Source: Periplaneta americana (lineage: Eukaryota; Arthropoda; Insecta; Blattodea; Blattidae). Taken from it: a DNA stretch of 64,000 nucleotides. The stretch's first letter is position 1. Every line of letters starts with the position of its first letter. Made by a program: the position numbers and the translations under genes. Positions 45,514 to 55,912 of this stretch are shown here, one piece after another. The stretch covers positions 127,511,914 to 127,575,913 of the forward strand of contig NC_091130.1 of NCBI RefSeq assembly GCF_040183065.1, given 5' to 3'. The notes below the pieces were generated by a model, which did not search any database, was not told the origin of the DNA, and saw only the letters and a list, made by a program, of their open reading frames with translations.

Positions 45514-45966
45514 GAAACAATTAGAGTCCGTGGAGCTATCGCCTGTCTTCTTCGGAACAAGGGTTGGGAAGTTCATGAAGAGGTCCACTGCATTTCTGAA
45601 GACGACTCTCACAGAAGAGCGGATATAATAGCAATAAACAGGCAACAACAAAAGGCTATTATCATAGATCCAACTATACGCATGGAGAGAGATCTAAACC
45701 AAGCTCATCAGGTTGATCAGGAAAAGAGGGCCATTTATGAACCTTGTATTCCCTACCTTAGTGCCAAGTATAACATCCCTCTCTTCAATTGGTCAGTGAC
45801 AGGTTTATTTTTTGGTGCTCGGAGTTCTTTACCAAAATTTACATATCATTTTTTAAAACAATTATCAATATCATCTTTTGAAATTCAAAAAATCATCTCG
45901 CAAATTCTCAAAGATTCCCTGCAGATTATACAATTTCATTTATACCACTCAGAAGGCCTTAATTAA
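45514..45966 (+). pseudogene. R2-type LINE fragment: restriction-like endonuclease domain
   Basis: An open frame without its own start gives VRGAIACLLRNKGWEVHEEV, then SHRRADIIAINRQQQK and AIIIDPTIRMERD. The spaced R-A-D...D arrangement before a conserved YNIPLFNWSVTG segment is the PD-(D/E)XK-like C-terminal nuclease of R2/NeSL/Hero-type elements, which act by site-targeted nicking. Two stops lie just upstream (45490, 45511). The RT is absent. The 3' UTR appears to run to about 46170, ending near AATTAAGGCCGGATGAG. Confidence 0.8.
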
Positions 45967-46169
45967 GGACATGCTAATTTTACATAAAATCTTTTATTTA
46001 TCAGTATAATTTTATAGTCATCTTCTAAGATTTTATTTTATAATTGGTAATCAATGGTGCTTAATTATTTCACTTTATTTTTATAACAATATTCATATTT
46101 AATTAATTATATTTGTTTGCTATTAATTTCCGGATCCTCGTGGTCATCCTTAATTAAGGCCGGATGAGA

Positions 46170-46171
<2 letters not shown>

Positions 46172-46248
<77 letters not shown>
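46172..46248. repeat. (CT)n(AT)n compound microsatellite
   Basis: About ten CT units pass into about 28 AT units, directly after the R2-type 3' end. Confidence 0.9.
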
Positions 46249-46250
<2 letters not shown>

Positions 46251-46309
46251 AATAGAGAGAAATATCAATGCAGCAGGTAGCAATGATAGCATAATATGCA
46301 ATATATCCA

Positions 46310-46490
46310 TACAAAGCTTCATTTCTCACTTTCTCACACTAGTTTATTAAACCTTGTCGGACCGTAAAGAAAACAACTATCGCAATGTCCATATTTTTAT
46401 ATGTTGTACAATTTTCCTACCAATTTTGTTCTATTGTCCTACTAAAATTATAGCATATAGCATATTAACCTGTTACATTTTCGAAATAAT
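46310..46490 (+). repeat. Partial copy of the 11.4-kb TTAA element, without Helitron
   Basis: CACTAGTTTATTAAACC, AACAACTATCGCAATGTCC and AAAATTATAGCATA match 11409-11561. The sequence then continues to ATTAACCTGTT, which in the 11-kb copy is found only after the Helitrons (14333). This gives the empty-site comparison. Confidence 0.8.
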
Positions 46491-46563
46491 CGATTCAATT
46501 ATAGTTCCCTTGACTTTGATATGTAGCTAACTGTAAAATCATTATTATTAAGTTTTTCAAAAT

Positions 46564-46725
46564 TATTTTCTAATAAAATAGATATTAATATACTTTTAAG
46601 TAATATGATATAAGCTTAAATCTATACTGTAAATATTTTCTAATAAAATAAATATTACTATACTTTTAAGTAGTATAATATAAGCCTAAATCTATACTAT
46701 AAATATTTTGTAATAAAATAGATAT
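46564..46725. repeat. Tandem repeat, about 71-bp period, 2.2 copies
   Basis: TTTTCTAATAAAATA-type segments begin at about 46566, 46636 and 46708, with ATACTTTTAAGTA and CTAAATCTATACT between them. A diverged single copy is at 44321-44390, on the other side of the nested insertions. Confidence 0.75.
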
Positions 46726-46858
46726 TGACTGAATTTAAACGACACATATAAATAAGCCTAAATCTAAATACATATTTTATGTCCTCTTCTTTCGAATAAT
46801 ATCCTCCTTTTTTAAACTTTGTCTCCTCTTTTTTATCGATGTGAATCTGATCATCCTA

Positions 46859-47404
46859 TAACAACCCCGTATTCTATTGGAAAAAATCGACAAAACTAGA
46901 CACACTTGTAGAAAAACTCAACTTTAGTTAATTCGCACGCTACAGTATCTGAAAATGATCGAACTCTATCGCCTTCAGGAAGATCAACGTGACATGGATC
47001 TTCTACTGTAGCTCAAGGAGTATTGTTTTCGACTTAAAGAAAAAAAAAACAGAGAAAATAGGTTCAATTTCTGGCATAAAAGACATAGGCTTAATATAGG
47101 CTATCTTCCCCTAGGAAAGAATGTATGATTCCTGTTTTGTGTTCGTCCTTAGGGTTTGCGTATTTTAATCACATTAACAGTCTCCCACTTTTTAAAACAA
47201 AAAAGCAATGAAAAATACTAGTACTGCACTGTATACATTTTCCACAATCTTCCAAGCAGAAATATGTTATTTCACAATTTTTATGTAATATATGAAAGTA
47301 ATTTATGTAAAAAGGAAAACTGTCATAGCACCTTATGTAGTAAACGGACATCAAATAAAAAATTGTATTTATACTGGTTCTTAAATACAAGCTGAGAGAC
47401 CTTG
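46859..47404. other. No gene recognised
   Basis: AT-rich spacer with an A run near 47040. Confidence 0.5.
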
Positions 47405-48530
47405 TATTGTATTGTAGTGTATTTATTAACATTCCATGGTATTCATACATTGCTTTACAGCTAGAATATGGAACAAGTCAAAAAACTTAATACTATTATA
47501 AAGTCTTAATTTATAGTCACAGTCTAGATGAAATATATATACAGACGAGATTTACAATATAGTCTACTAGTACAACACATAGTTTCAGTATCAATTTCAT
47601 GAAGTGTTGTTGAATGTCATGAATTCACCTACAGAATAGAAGGCGTGAGAAATTAGGTAGTTCTTTAATTTGACCCTAAATAATCTTATGTTTTGAGTTT
47701 CATTTTTTATATCGATAGGGAGGCTATTAAAAATTTTTTCTGCCATATAACGCACTCCTTTTTGATAGCACGATATATTTGCCGATGGAGTATGAAAGTC
47801 ATTTCTTTGACGTGTATTTATGCTATGAACTGTTGAATTAGTTACAAAGTTTTCACGATTACATACGAGGAACACTATTAATGAAAAGATAGACTGAGAA
47901 GCCATGGGCATTATTTGTAGTTTTTTTTAAATAGTCCTACAAGATTCCCTAGATTTGGCACCTACTGTTATTCTAATTACTCTTTTTTGTAATAGAAATA
48001 TACTGTTACTATCTGTGGAATTTCCCCAGAATATTATTCCAAACCTCATTACCGAGTGGAAGTATGCAAAGTATATTGTTTTTAAGGTATTGATATTTAA
48101 TATCTTTTGCATAGTTCTAATAGCAAAACAAGCTGAATTTAGTTTGGGGGTAATTTCTTTAATATGATTTTTCCAATTTAACACATTATCGATTTTTAAG
48201 CCAAGAAATTTGGTTGTCGTTGTTTCTAATAGGGATCTGTTGTTAATTATTGCGCTAAAAGTTTGCGAGGTTGAATTTGCACAGGATTTAAATTTAGTTT
48301 TGTTACAATTTAATACCAATTTATTGACTGAGAACCAGTCACATATTTTGAAGAGAATTTCCTCTGTTGAAGATTGGAATGTGTTGGAGTTATTGGCTGT
48401 AATTACTATACTTGTGTCATCTGCAAATAATATGGGATGACCTACCTTGGATATCCTGGTCCAGCGAACTTCAGTAAAATTGTTCTGGATAGGGGAAATT
48501 GTGAAATCATAGGCAATGGAAAAAGTGTAT
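47405..48530 (-). mobile_element. LINE relic with FADD reverse transcriptase motif (family 6)
   Basis: The minus strand reads HPILFADDTSIVITANNSNT (catalytic FADD), then DWFSVNKLVLNCNKTK and KFLGLKIDNVLNWKNHI. LQKRVIRITVGAKSRESC follows and, after a frameshift, KGVRYMAEKIFNSLPIDI, the usual C-terminus of Jockey/CR1-like elements. Upstream of FADD only a short stretch (NNFTEVRWTRISKVG) is recognisable. The 3' end is TGTAT-rich. The longest frame is 237 codons but includes non-LINE sequence at its start. Confidence 0.85.
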
Positions 48531-48543
48531 GAACCTGAAAAAT

Positions 48544-48640
48544 ATTCCCGGACATTTTCCCGAATACCTATTTTTCCGAAAGACTCCTTCCCGAATCCAA
48601 TTTTCCGAATGACTGCCCGAAAACAAATTTCCCGAAACAA
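48544..48640. repeat. Degenerate tandem TTCCCGAA motifs
   Basis: Seven or eight TTCCCGAA-like motifs occur at 13-16 base spacing on the plus strand. They lie just upstream of the LINE and outside its coding match. Function unknown. Confidence 0.6.
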
Positions 48641-48890
48641 AAACTATCCCAAAAAATGCCTATTATTGTAAATACTTGTGTAAATATATGGGATCTTACC
48701 TTGAACGTCGCACCGAGAAACCAGACTTTTGAATAATATTTATAAATTTTGACGTCTTCCGAACACGATTGCCCGATTTTCAGTATTTCCATCTTCATCA
48801 TAACTATCAACTGGAAAGTAGTTATCGCCTGGAAATTTGTTTAATATCTCTGGGTTTTCCTGAAATTGTGTTCGATATACAGTAGAGATA

Positions 48891-49554
48891 CAGTAGAACC
48901 TCTATTATCCGTGGCAATGAAGGGGGTGCACTCAACGGTTAATCGAAAGAATCGGATAATCCGTACCATAAAATATTTTCGTAAATTAAGTAGATAATAC
49001 TTGTACTTTTTAAATTTCCTTCGTGATCTTGTGTTTAACACGCTAGGTAGTGAATCAGTATTTCTCTCATTTAAGTCTGGTTGTCAACGACGAGTTTTTG
49101 AGGGGCAAGGAAATTCCTTGTAATGGATGTCAGCGGAAAGATAGGAATAGTAGAAATCTCGTGTTGTAGATTTACGTACTTTACGCACTTCATTGTTGAT
49201 TTTTATTAATTCTCGCACAATTGTAACGTCAATCTCGTATTCTGATGCGAGATGAGCCACAGTTTCTCTTTCCCCAAACAACTAAATTAGTTGCACTTTT
49301 TTCGGTGCTTAGCACAACACGTTTTCTTTTGTTATTCATGGAATATATTTTATATAAAGTACGGCGACTCGTACAGTAGACCAAATTGTTTAAATGTCAA
49401 GGCTTGTAATAGTACTCTATAGAAAGAAAATACGTACTGATACTAATATAACGTACAGTAGTATCACTTCATATGCTTCTGTAGCAAAACAGAAGAAGAG
49501 GGAGAGAAATCCGGCAATCGGTTAATAGGGTGACGAATAATCGGGGTTTTACTG
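48891..49554 (-). mobile_element. Pogo/Tigger-type element, internally deleted
   Basis: The left end CAGTAGAACCTCTATTATCC pairs as an inverse with the right end (inverse CAGTAAAACCCCGATTATTC), and TA flanks both. The minus strand encodes NNKRKRVVLSTEK and, one frame over, GERETVAHLASEYEI, the N-terminal CENP-B-like helix-turn-helix of Tigger/jerky transposases. The DDE domain is missing. Frameshifts make it non-functional. Confidence 0.85.
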
Positions 49555-49911
49555 TAGATCTTTTCATCTTTGCCTCCTTGTAGCTTTCTTTAAATATTCA
49601 CAGACATATGTTGACTCCATAAACGAATGTTGCTTTCTGCTACAATGAATTCTCTTGCAGTTGCCTGTTTTCGCGGTTTTCAATATAAAGCATAACTTTT
49701 GCTTAATCCGACAGCTTTCACTTCTTGTCTTCCATCACCTGATCAAGTACAACCAAATTTGGAATTTTTACCGGTTTAACAAGTAATCTTGCTCAGGAAA
49801 GGGACCGATGGCGGCAGTGGCGGCTGATTGACTGAGGCAAGTGAGGCCGGGCCTCAGTCACTTGGCTTAACAGAAATCAAATTTTGTGTTTTTATATAAT
49901 GTACTAGCTGT

Positions 49912-50885
49912 ACCCGTGCGCTCCGCTGCACCCGTTAGAAATAAATATAAAATAATTACATAATTAAAATAGGACATTTGATCCAGGGAACATTCGTGTT
50001 TGATATAAGGATAAATCGTTTATTATGTTACTTAATTTAAATTGTATTTGCATAATTAAAATGCGATCATTTTGATCCAGAGACCACTCATTTGGTCATA
50101 AAAATTATTTTAGGAAATACAGGAAACGAATGTACAGAATAGTCTATCAAGTTTTCTGTGCATAAGAAGCTATTTTAATCTTACCTGTCCTCGATTCACT
50201 CAGACGTTACTTTAATAATATTATAGCATTATGTCCATCTACAGAAACTACACTTTCCAATGGTGAATTAATAATTAATTATACAAATCGGTTAATTTAG
50301 CTTCTGATATTACTTCATACAAACACAGAAACATTATCTGTAGGCTATCTTACATAGATTTCGATTGTTGCTGTCCAAGGCCCCTTATAGACGAAGTCAT
50401 TTGTTTTTTAATTCATTACACGGCCTTAGATGGCAGTTATTTTAATTTTAAAACTCATTTATCTCATTAAATATCAGTCCTATCAATATTTTTCAAGGAA
50501 TAAAACTTATCGGAAATTAATTTTAAAGAAACTTTTGTTATGTAACATTTTTCACAAAAATCAATAATAAGCGAGATATTTCGATTTATTTAATTCAGGC
50601 CCCCTTATAATCCCCCTTTCAAATAATGTATTTTGAATTCCATATAGCCTAAAATCTAAGTTACAACGAACTTAATTTATATTCCAATTTTCATCGAAAT
50701 CCGTTCAGCCATTATCGCGTGAAAAGGTAACAAACATACAGACAGACAGACAGACATACAAACAAAAATTTAAAAAAAGCGATTTTCTGTTTCAGGGTGG
50801 TTAATTGTATATGTTAGGACCAATTATTTTTGGAAAATCGAAAATTACCAGAAAAATTTCGGCTACAGATTTATTATTAGTATAG
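49912..50885 (+). repeat. Unclassified interspersed repeat nested in the hAT
   Basis: Begins near ACTAGCTGTACCCGTGCGCT and ends near TATTATTAGTATAGATTAG. Before the end come AATCCGTTCAGCCATTATCG and a (CAGA)n tract. I have seen this combination of motifs in many insect repeats but cannot assign the class. Borders are approximate. Confidence 0.5.
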
Positions 50886-50930
50886 ATTAGTTATTTGAAT
50901 GAAGCATCGCTGTAGAAGCATTTTAAAACT

Positions 50931-51074
50931 TTGTGATGTATATAGACCTGTTTTGCAGTAAAATTTATTCCTGAGGCGAGAATCGCTCGTGCCGGGTCTG
51001 GCTTGTGATGTATATAGACCTGTTTTGCAGTAAAATTTGTTCCTTAGGCCAGAATCGTTCGTGCCGGGTCTGTC
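50931..51074. repeat. 72-bp tandem duplication within the hAT
   Basis: TTGTGATGTATATAGACCTG starts at 50931 and 51003; each unit ends with GTGCCGGGTCTG. The copies differ at about five positions. Confidence 0.85.
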
Positions 51075-51811
51075 TTCTGAATTTTCTGTATTTTCGCGGG
51101 GTTTAAAACGTTGTAGCCGAGGCACAATTCGTCTGGCCTCGTGGCCTGGTCAGGTTTCACTCCTCACATCCATGGGCTCAAGGGTAGAGTGGGGTGGGAA
51201 TAGCAATGGTGACTTGTCTTCCTAAATAGGTCATAAATAACACAAATTCCAGCGCTTTGGCAGGCAGAGACCCACACTATTCCCTCCCCTTATGTCTCAG
51301 TTTATGACTTAAGCGAGGGTGTTGTACTATTGTAATTCGTAGTACAGTAGTGAATCTGGGCCAATGTTGTTATGTATTTCGGGAAAATATAAACAGAAAC
51401 AAATGCGAGAAATAATGCTGGTGTAGTTAATTCATTGTTAAAGTGTCCTTCTTTCAAGAAGAAATAATATTGAAAGAAATAAAGTTTTAAATAAAGAGAG
51501 AGTCTACCGAGACACCTACGACATCGCTGACAATTTTTCTGACAGATAATCTTAAAACGCGAGTTTCTATTGCATCCTGGTAAGGGCAACATAAATGGTT
51601 AAGTGGTAATGTGGTGTAAAATAAACTTCTCTGTTGGCCTTGTTCGTTGCTGCCAAGGGGAAAAAAAATAAAAAGAACAGAAAGGAGGGGATTTTCAACA
51701 CATAATGTGGGTTTCTTCATCACACTGAAACAATCACTGAAACTCACAGCATAACAGCTTATTTGGTGAGTGACATTATTTTTCATCAATAGTAGGCTAA
51801 TAATAATAGAC

Positions 51812-51847
<36 letters not shown>

Positions 51848-51974
51848 AGTAATCATTATATTAATAATATAACAATAATTAATATCATAAATAAACATTT
51901 CCTATCGGAGGCACTTAACTAGCTGCATCTGGCCTCACCGAGGATTTCGATCACCGGCCGCTACTGGATGGCGG

Positions 51975-52855
51975 GCTCATGCGAGGTTGGCAATGAACCT
52001 CTGGGTTTTCTAAAAGCCATTTGTAAGTATGTAACTATTAACAACAAAAATAAAAAACAAGCAAGTGCTCGAAGTGAGGAACGTGGTAACAGAGTAATCC
52101 GATCAGCTGAAGCACACGCAAAATCTAAGCAGAACGATAAGCAGAATTTTCGAGTTTGCATCAGAATCTCTGCCCCTAGTACTTTAGTACTTGATCTACT
52201 ACTTTTTTTTATTTTTAGTACGCTAGTACTTAGTTAGAAAATTTGTATTTTTAGTGCCTATTTGACAATTTTAGAGCATATTTTTAGGTGTTTAAACGTG
52301 CATTTTTAACGGCCTAAAAATCCGAGATCTACTTCTTACGCAGTCGCTAGATGGCAGCACAGTGAAACTGATAAAAGTTGTTGCCGTTAAAGCCTATAAG
52401 GCTGAGCAATCTGTTATATATGTGATCTGGGATAAAAGCTTAAACATAAATAAAGTGTTAGACAGTGATGCTATGGAACAGACAAACTTTCAACGCGTTG
52501 TAACCAATGTTGGCTGTTGAAGAGATGAACACGTTCGTAGCTCAATTAATCATAAACAACATGATAACCACATGGACAGCACAGCGAGTGTGGTGAGCTA
52601 AATCATTTCACAAAACGTCTAACCAATGTGTAAACAGCGAATGTAGGTGACGCGGTTTGCAATATGTATTATCTATCAGAGATGTCATTATTACGTGCTC
52701 ATACTACAAGCAATACAAATCCAACAAGGTTCACTTTTCAGCGAAATAAAGTACAATCATCGCTCTTAAGGAAATGTTGTGCGGGTTCTTGAGAGCACGC
52801 AGTGCAGACGCTTTGAAATCCCTGAATCTGTATCATCGGAGTCCGAATAAGCTTC
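51975..52855. other. No gene recognised
   Basis: Short AGTACTTTAGTACTTGATC and AGTACGCTAGTACTTAG segments near 52175-52235 repeat AGTAC words, probably low complexity. No exon supported. Confidence 0.45.
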
Positions 52856-52985
52856 GGCACAGCCGCGTTTGTGGCTCTAGTGCTACGGCTGGTCTTTCAT
52901 GTAGGCGACCCGAGTTCGATCGCAGGTCAGGTTGTGATGAAATTTGTGGTGGACAAAGACATACATCAACAACACAGTCTAGAAT
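52856..52985 (+). repeat. tRNA-derived SINE fragment
   Basis: TTGTGGCTCTAGTGCTACGG is A-box-like and CGAGTTCGATCGCAGG contains a B box. The following GGTTGTGATGAAATTTGTGG and GGACAAAG match the body of a common arthropod SINE (from memory). It ends where the LINE 3' part begins. Confidence 0.65.
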
Positions 52986-53613
52986 CTTTTACCTATTCCT
53001 TCAAGATTTTTTTTTTCTTAATCGTTACCTGCAGCTCATCTCTGGAACTCTCTACCACAACATGTCAGAGACTGTCGGACATTGTCTAGTTTCAAAAATA
53101 AATTAAAATTGCACTTTTTTGAATTAGATTCCTTTCAGTTATAAGCCCTTTTCTCTGCCATAGTTTTGTAAAAATATAGGCTATATATTTCTTTTTCCTT
53201 CCTTTGCCCTTTTTGTTCTCTTTATCAGTCGATGAATTTATTATCATAGCCTTTTTATCGTGGATTTTATTTAATTTTTGTATTTCTTTTCTGTTTTATT
53301 ACTATTTTATTACATTCCATTTTGATATCTTCTTCCTTACATTTTTCCATATTAACCATTTGTACTAAATGATTTGCTTTCACTATATTCCAATGTATTT
53401 TACTTTCTTTTTTTTATATTATGGTATTATTTTCATGTTGTTTAGTGTCGATTTTATTATGCTACTATTATTTTTTTTGTAATATGTCAGTATTCTGTTC
53501 TTTAACTTTTTGTTAAATTTTAACTGCTTGTATACTTTGTGACGTGGTAGAGTGTAAGAGAAGGCCCTATGGCCTTAACTCTGCCAGTATAAATAAAGTA
53601 TTATTATTATTAC

Positions 53614-53647
<34 letters not shown>
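52986..53647 (+). mobile_element. LINE 3' end (family 4) with (TTA)n tail
   Basis: Plus-strand frames give LWNSLPQHVRDC-like and FKNKLKLHFFELDS text before a stop, matching the C-terminal style of the 31.6-kb copy. The 3' end AAGGCCCTATGGCCTTAACT then CTGCCAGTATAAATAAAG matches that copy, including the internal palindrome. A (TTA)n run follows. Only the last ~40 codons remain. Confidence 0.75.
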
Positions 53648-53650
<3 letters not shown>

Positions 53651-53781
53651 TTCAATATTAAATTTTCTAAAATTTTCTATTAAGAAAAAAATATTTCCTG
53701 AAGGAATAGGTAAAAGATCCTAGACTATGTTGTTGATGTAGGTCTTTAAAACATTCCAGTAAAAGAATCATGCAGATAATT

Positions 53782-54180
53782 AATTGGACGGAGTTACGCA
53801 ATACGAGACGAAGCGCCAAAAACCTGTTTCGAGATATTGGCTATTGAAATAAATCTGTTTTTATATAAAATATTTTATGCAAGAAGTATTATAACATTCA
53901 TACTATTACAAAACATAGCACAAATAGTACCAAAAAAGGCTAACCGATTTTGAATAAGAGACCAGCAGTTGAATTAATATTTCAAAGCAAAATAAATAAA
54001 TGAATTTTATGCAATAAACGAATTTTTGCTTATGAATAACAGCTAAATTCAGATATCGCATTCTTGATTTTCCTAGTTAAATTACTGTAGACTGTCATCA
54101 ACAAATTTGTGCAAATATCTTTTTTTTTTCTTTTTTTTCAAATTGTCGGTTGGTCTATTATTGTGTAACTCCGTCCAATT
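53782..54180. mobile_element. MITE of about 400 bp with 22-bp TIRs
   Basis: AATTGGACGGAGTTACGCAA and its inverse at the right differ at one base over 22. No coding capacity and no second copy in the window. The duplication is uncertain; TA or AATT could serve. Confidence 0.8.
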
Positions 54181-54211
54181 GTAAATTCTATTATGTAAAT
54201 GCTTTACGGTT

Positions 54212-54831
54212 GTAATAGTACATTATGCAACGAGCCTATAATGATAGTAATTAAGACGCGAGTATGTTTGTTTATGAAACGAGCGCAAGCGAGTTTCATA
54301 ATTTTCATACGAGCGTCTTAATTACCATTATAGGCAAGTTTCATACGACTTTTTATGCTCGACCATATTTCTAACTTGAAATTATTCAGAAGTATTCATT
54401 TTATTCGTATCTAACTGAAGAGTGGAAGTGACCTTGTGCATAGCTCGTAAATTGTGAGATGTGCGCAGACGCGAAAGTATTAATTTTTTGCGAGGAACAA
54501 TAATGTCATTGACCTTGTTATAATCTACAGAATAACATGAACTAATTTTGATATAACCTGGAAATTGATTTAGAATTGAAAAACGAGATGACAAATTGAA
54601 TTTATTTGAATATTATTTACAATTAACGCTAATTATTATAGTAACAGAACATAACCTTCTGCGACAGTATTGGATTTCCAGCCTCCGTGACGTTTCCCTC
54701 GTTTTTCGATTGCATATCCGAGAATAATCGAAAACCTGAACTTTAATGAATAGGTGTACTTTAATGAGATCCATTAAAGGACTGCTACCAGGTGTATAAT
54801 TACTACATTTCGGTATGGTCGAGCATAAAAA
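54212..54831 (+). mobile_element. Two-module DNA element, family B, copy 2
   Basis: The hairpin (54212-54349) contains AGTAATTAAGACGCGAG and the inverse GCGTCTTAATTACC, with a further inner stem of ATGAAACGAGCG / CGAGTTTCAT. The TIR body (54350-54831) is bounded by TTTTTATGCTCGACCAT and its inverse. Body sequence agrees with the 41.6-kb copy at both ends but differs in the middle. Confidence 0.75.
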
Positions 54832-55903
54832 AATATGCAACTTTGATATTATTTTTACGGGTAATTATTTGATATTTAAATATTCTGAATAGTGTTTCAT
54901 AAAGCGTAATGTATGTATATTAAGCTTGAATAGAGGACACAATAGTGAGGAGAATGGAATTTACGAGGAATAAGAGTGCTAAAAAGTGAGTGCAAGAAAG
55001 TTAGGGGTGGCAAAAGTGATAGAATACGAATAGAGAAGAAAGTGTTTAGTGTAAGAGTGTAGTAAGATATACATACAAACAATGAATAAAAGAAAATTAA
55101 AGTGAAAAAAACATTTGAACAAATGTGAAGTGGAAGAGAGAGAAATTGGAAGTGTAATGAAGTGAATTAGATATTTCAATGTTTTTTAGTGTTGTGGGTT
55201 GTCAGTAGCATCAGGGGCACTATAACTGTAATTACAGAAATACATATATGGAAAGAGGTAATAAAATAGGAAGTTTAGGAGTGAAGCAAAGAGAAATAGA
55301 TAAATACCTCAATAATCAGAGGATAGAATAGTGAAAAAAAGTGATGTAAGTGTTGTAAAATAGGGAAAAGGGAAATGTAAACAATTAATTTAGGAGAAAA
55401 TAGCTGGAAAAGAATGATAATAGATAAATTGAGAGTAGAGGAGAAAATAAATAAATAATGTGAATTATTAAGGAAAGGAATATGCAATATTTAATAGGAA
55501 AGCGAGAAATGGAAGGGAGACAGTCCAGGTATGAGAGAGAATAGAAGAGGATAGACAGAAAAGGATAAATAGCAATTCAGTTAAAACAGAAGAATAGGAA
55601 GTAATCAAGAAATACTTGGCAAATGAATATATTAATAGAAAAGAGTGGTATGTATTAAAGGGACGGTGGATCGAAAAGCAGAAATTTGATGGACCCCTAT
55701 AACACTGTGAATTATAAAGTTGGCTGACAAATAAATATTATATGTATTAAGCATATAAAGTTCTGTTCTTTTAGTTTCATAGTAGACAAGATATAAAAAA
55801 TGAATATCACTCAATTTTGGCAGACTAATGGTGTACCTTCCCCCTTAATCGCGAAGATGTTGAGAAACACTAGCATAAACATCACAGAAAAATATTTTGT
55901 AAA
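54832..55903. other. Cytosine-poor, purine-rich stretch; no gene recognised
   Basis: From about 54940 to 55620 the plus strand has very little C (for example none at 55321-55380) and is rich in A and G. Minus-strand frames here are T/C-rich and low complexity, so I do not call them genes. Confidence 0.6.
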
Positions 55904-55912
55904 TGTATTGGA

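Larger units (their letters stand above)
42904..46858. mobile_element. Candidate decayed hAT-like element hosting several insertions
   Basis: The left end TGGGGTGACCAGACGTCC and the inverted right end TAGGATGATCAGATT differ mainly by transitions. Both are followed inward by CCTCTTTT and CTCCTTTTT-type text. TGACAACC (42896-42903) and TAACAACC (46859-46866) could be an 8-bp duplication with one mismatch. Between the ends lie a family A element, a SINE, a LINE and an R2-like fragment. The call rests on degraded ends and is tentative. Confidence 0.4.
49815..51966. mobile_element. Non-autonomous hAT element with 8-bp target duplication
   Basis: GATGGCGG lies at 49807-49814 and 51967-51974. The termini CAGTGGCGGCTGATTG and, inverted, CAGTAGCGGCCGGTGATC agree in their first ten bases but one. 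No transposase frame is recognisable in 2.15 kb. It contains a nested repeat, a 72-bp tandem duplication and a (TAA)n tract (51810-51845). Confidence 0.9.

Noticed and set aside
49912..50885. Helitron
   Set aside because: CTAG occurs near one end, but the TC start, 3' hairpin and A|T flanks could not be shown, so I left it unclassified.
54982..55487. Short membrane-like minus-strand proteins
   Set aside because: Their Leu/Phe/Ser-rich look follows from the cytosine-poor plus-strand composition; no start context or conserved motif supports them.
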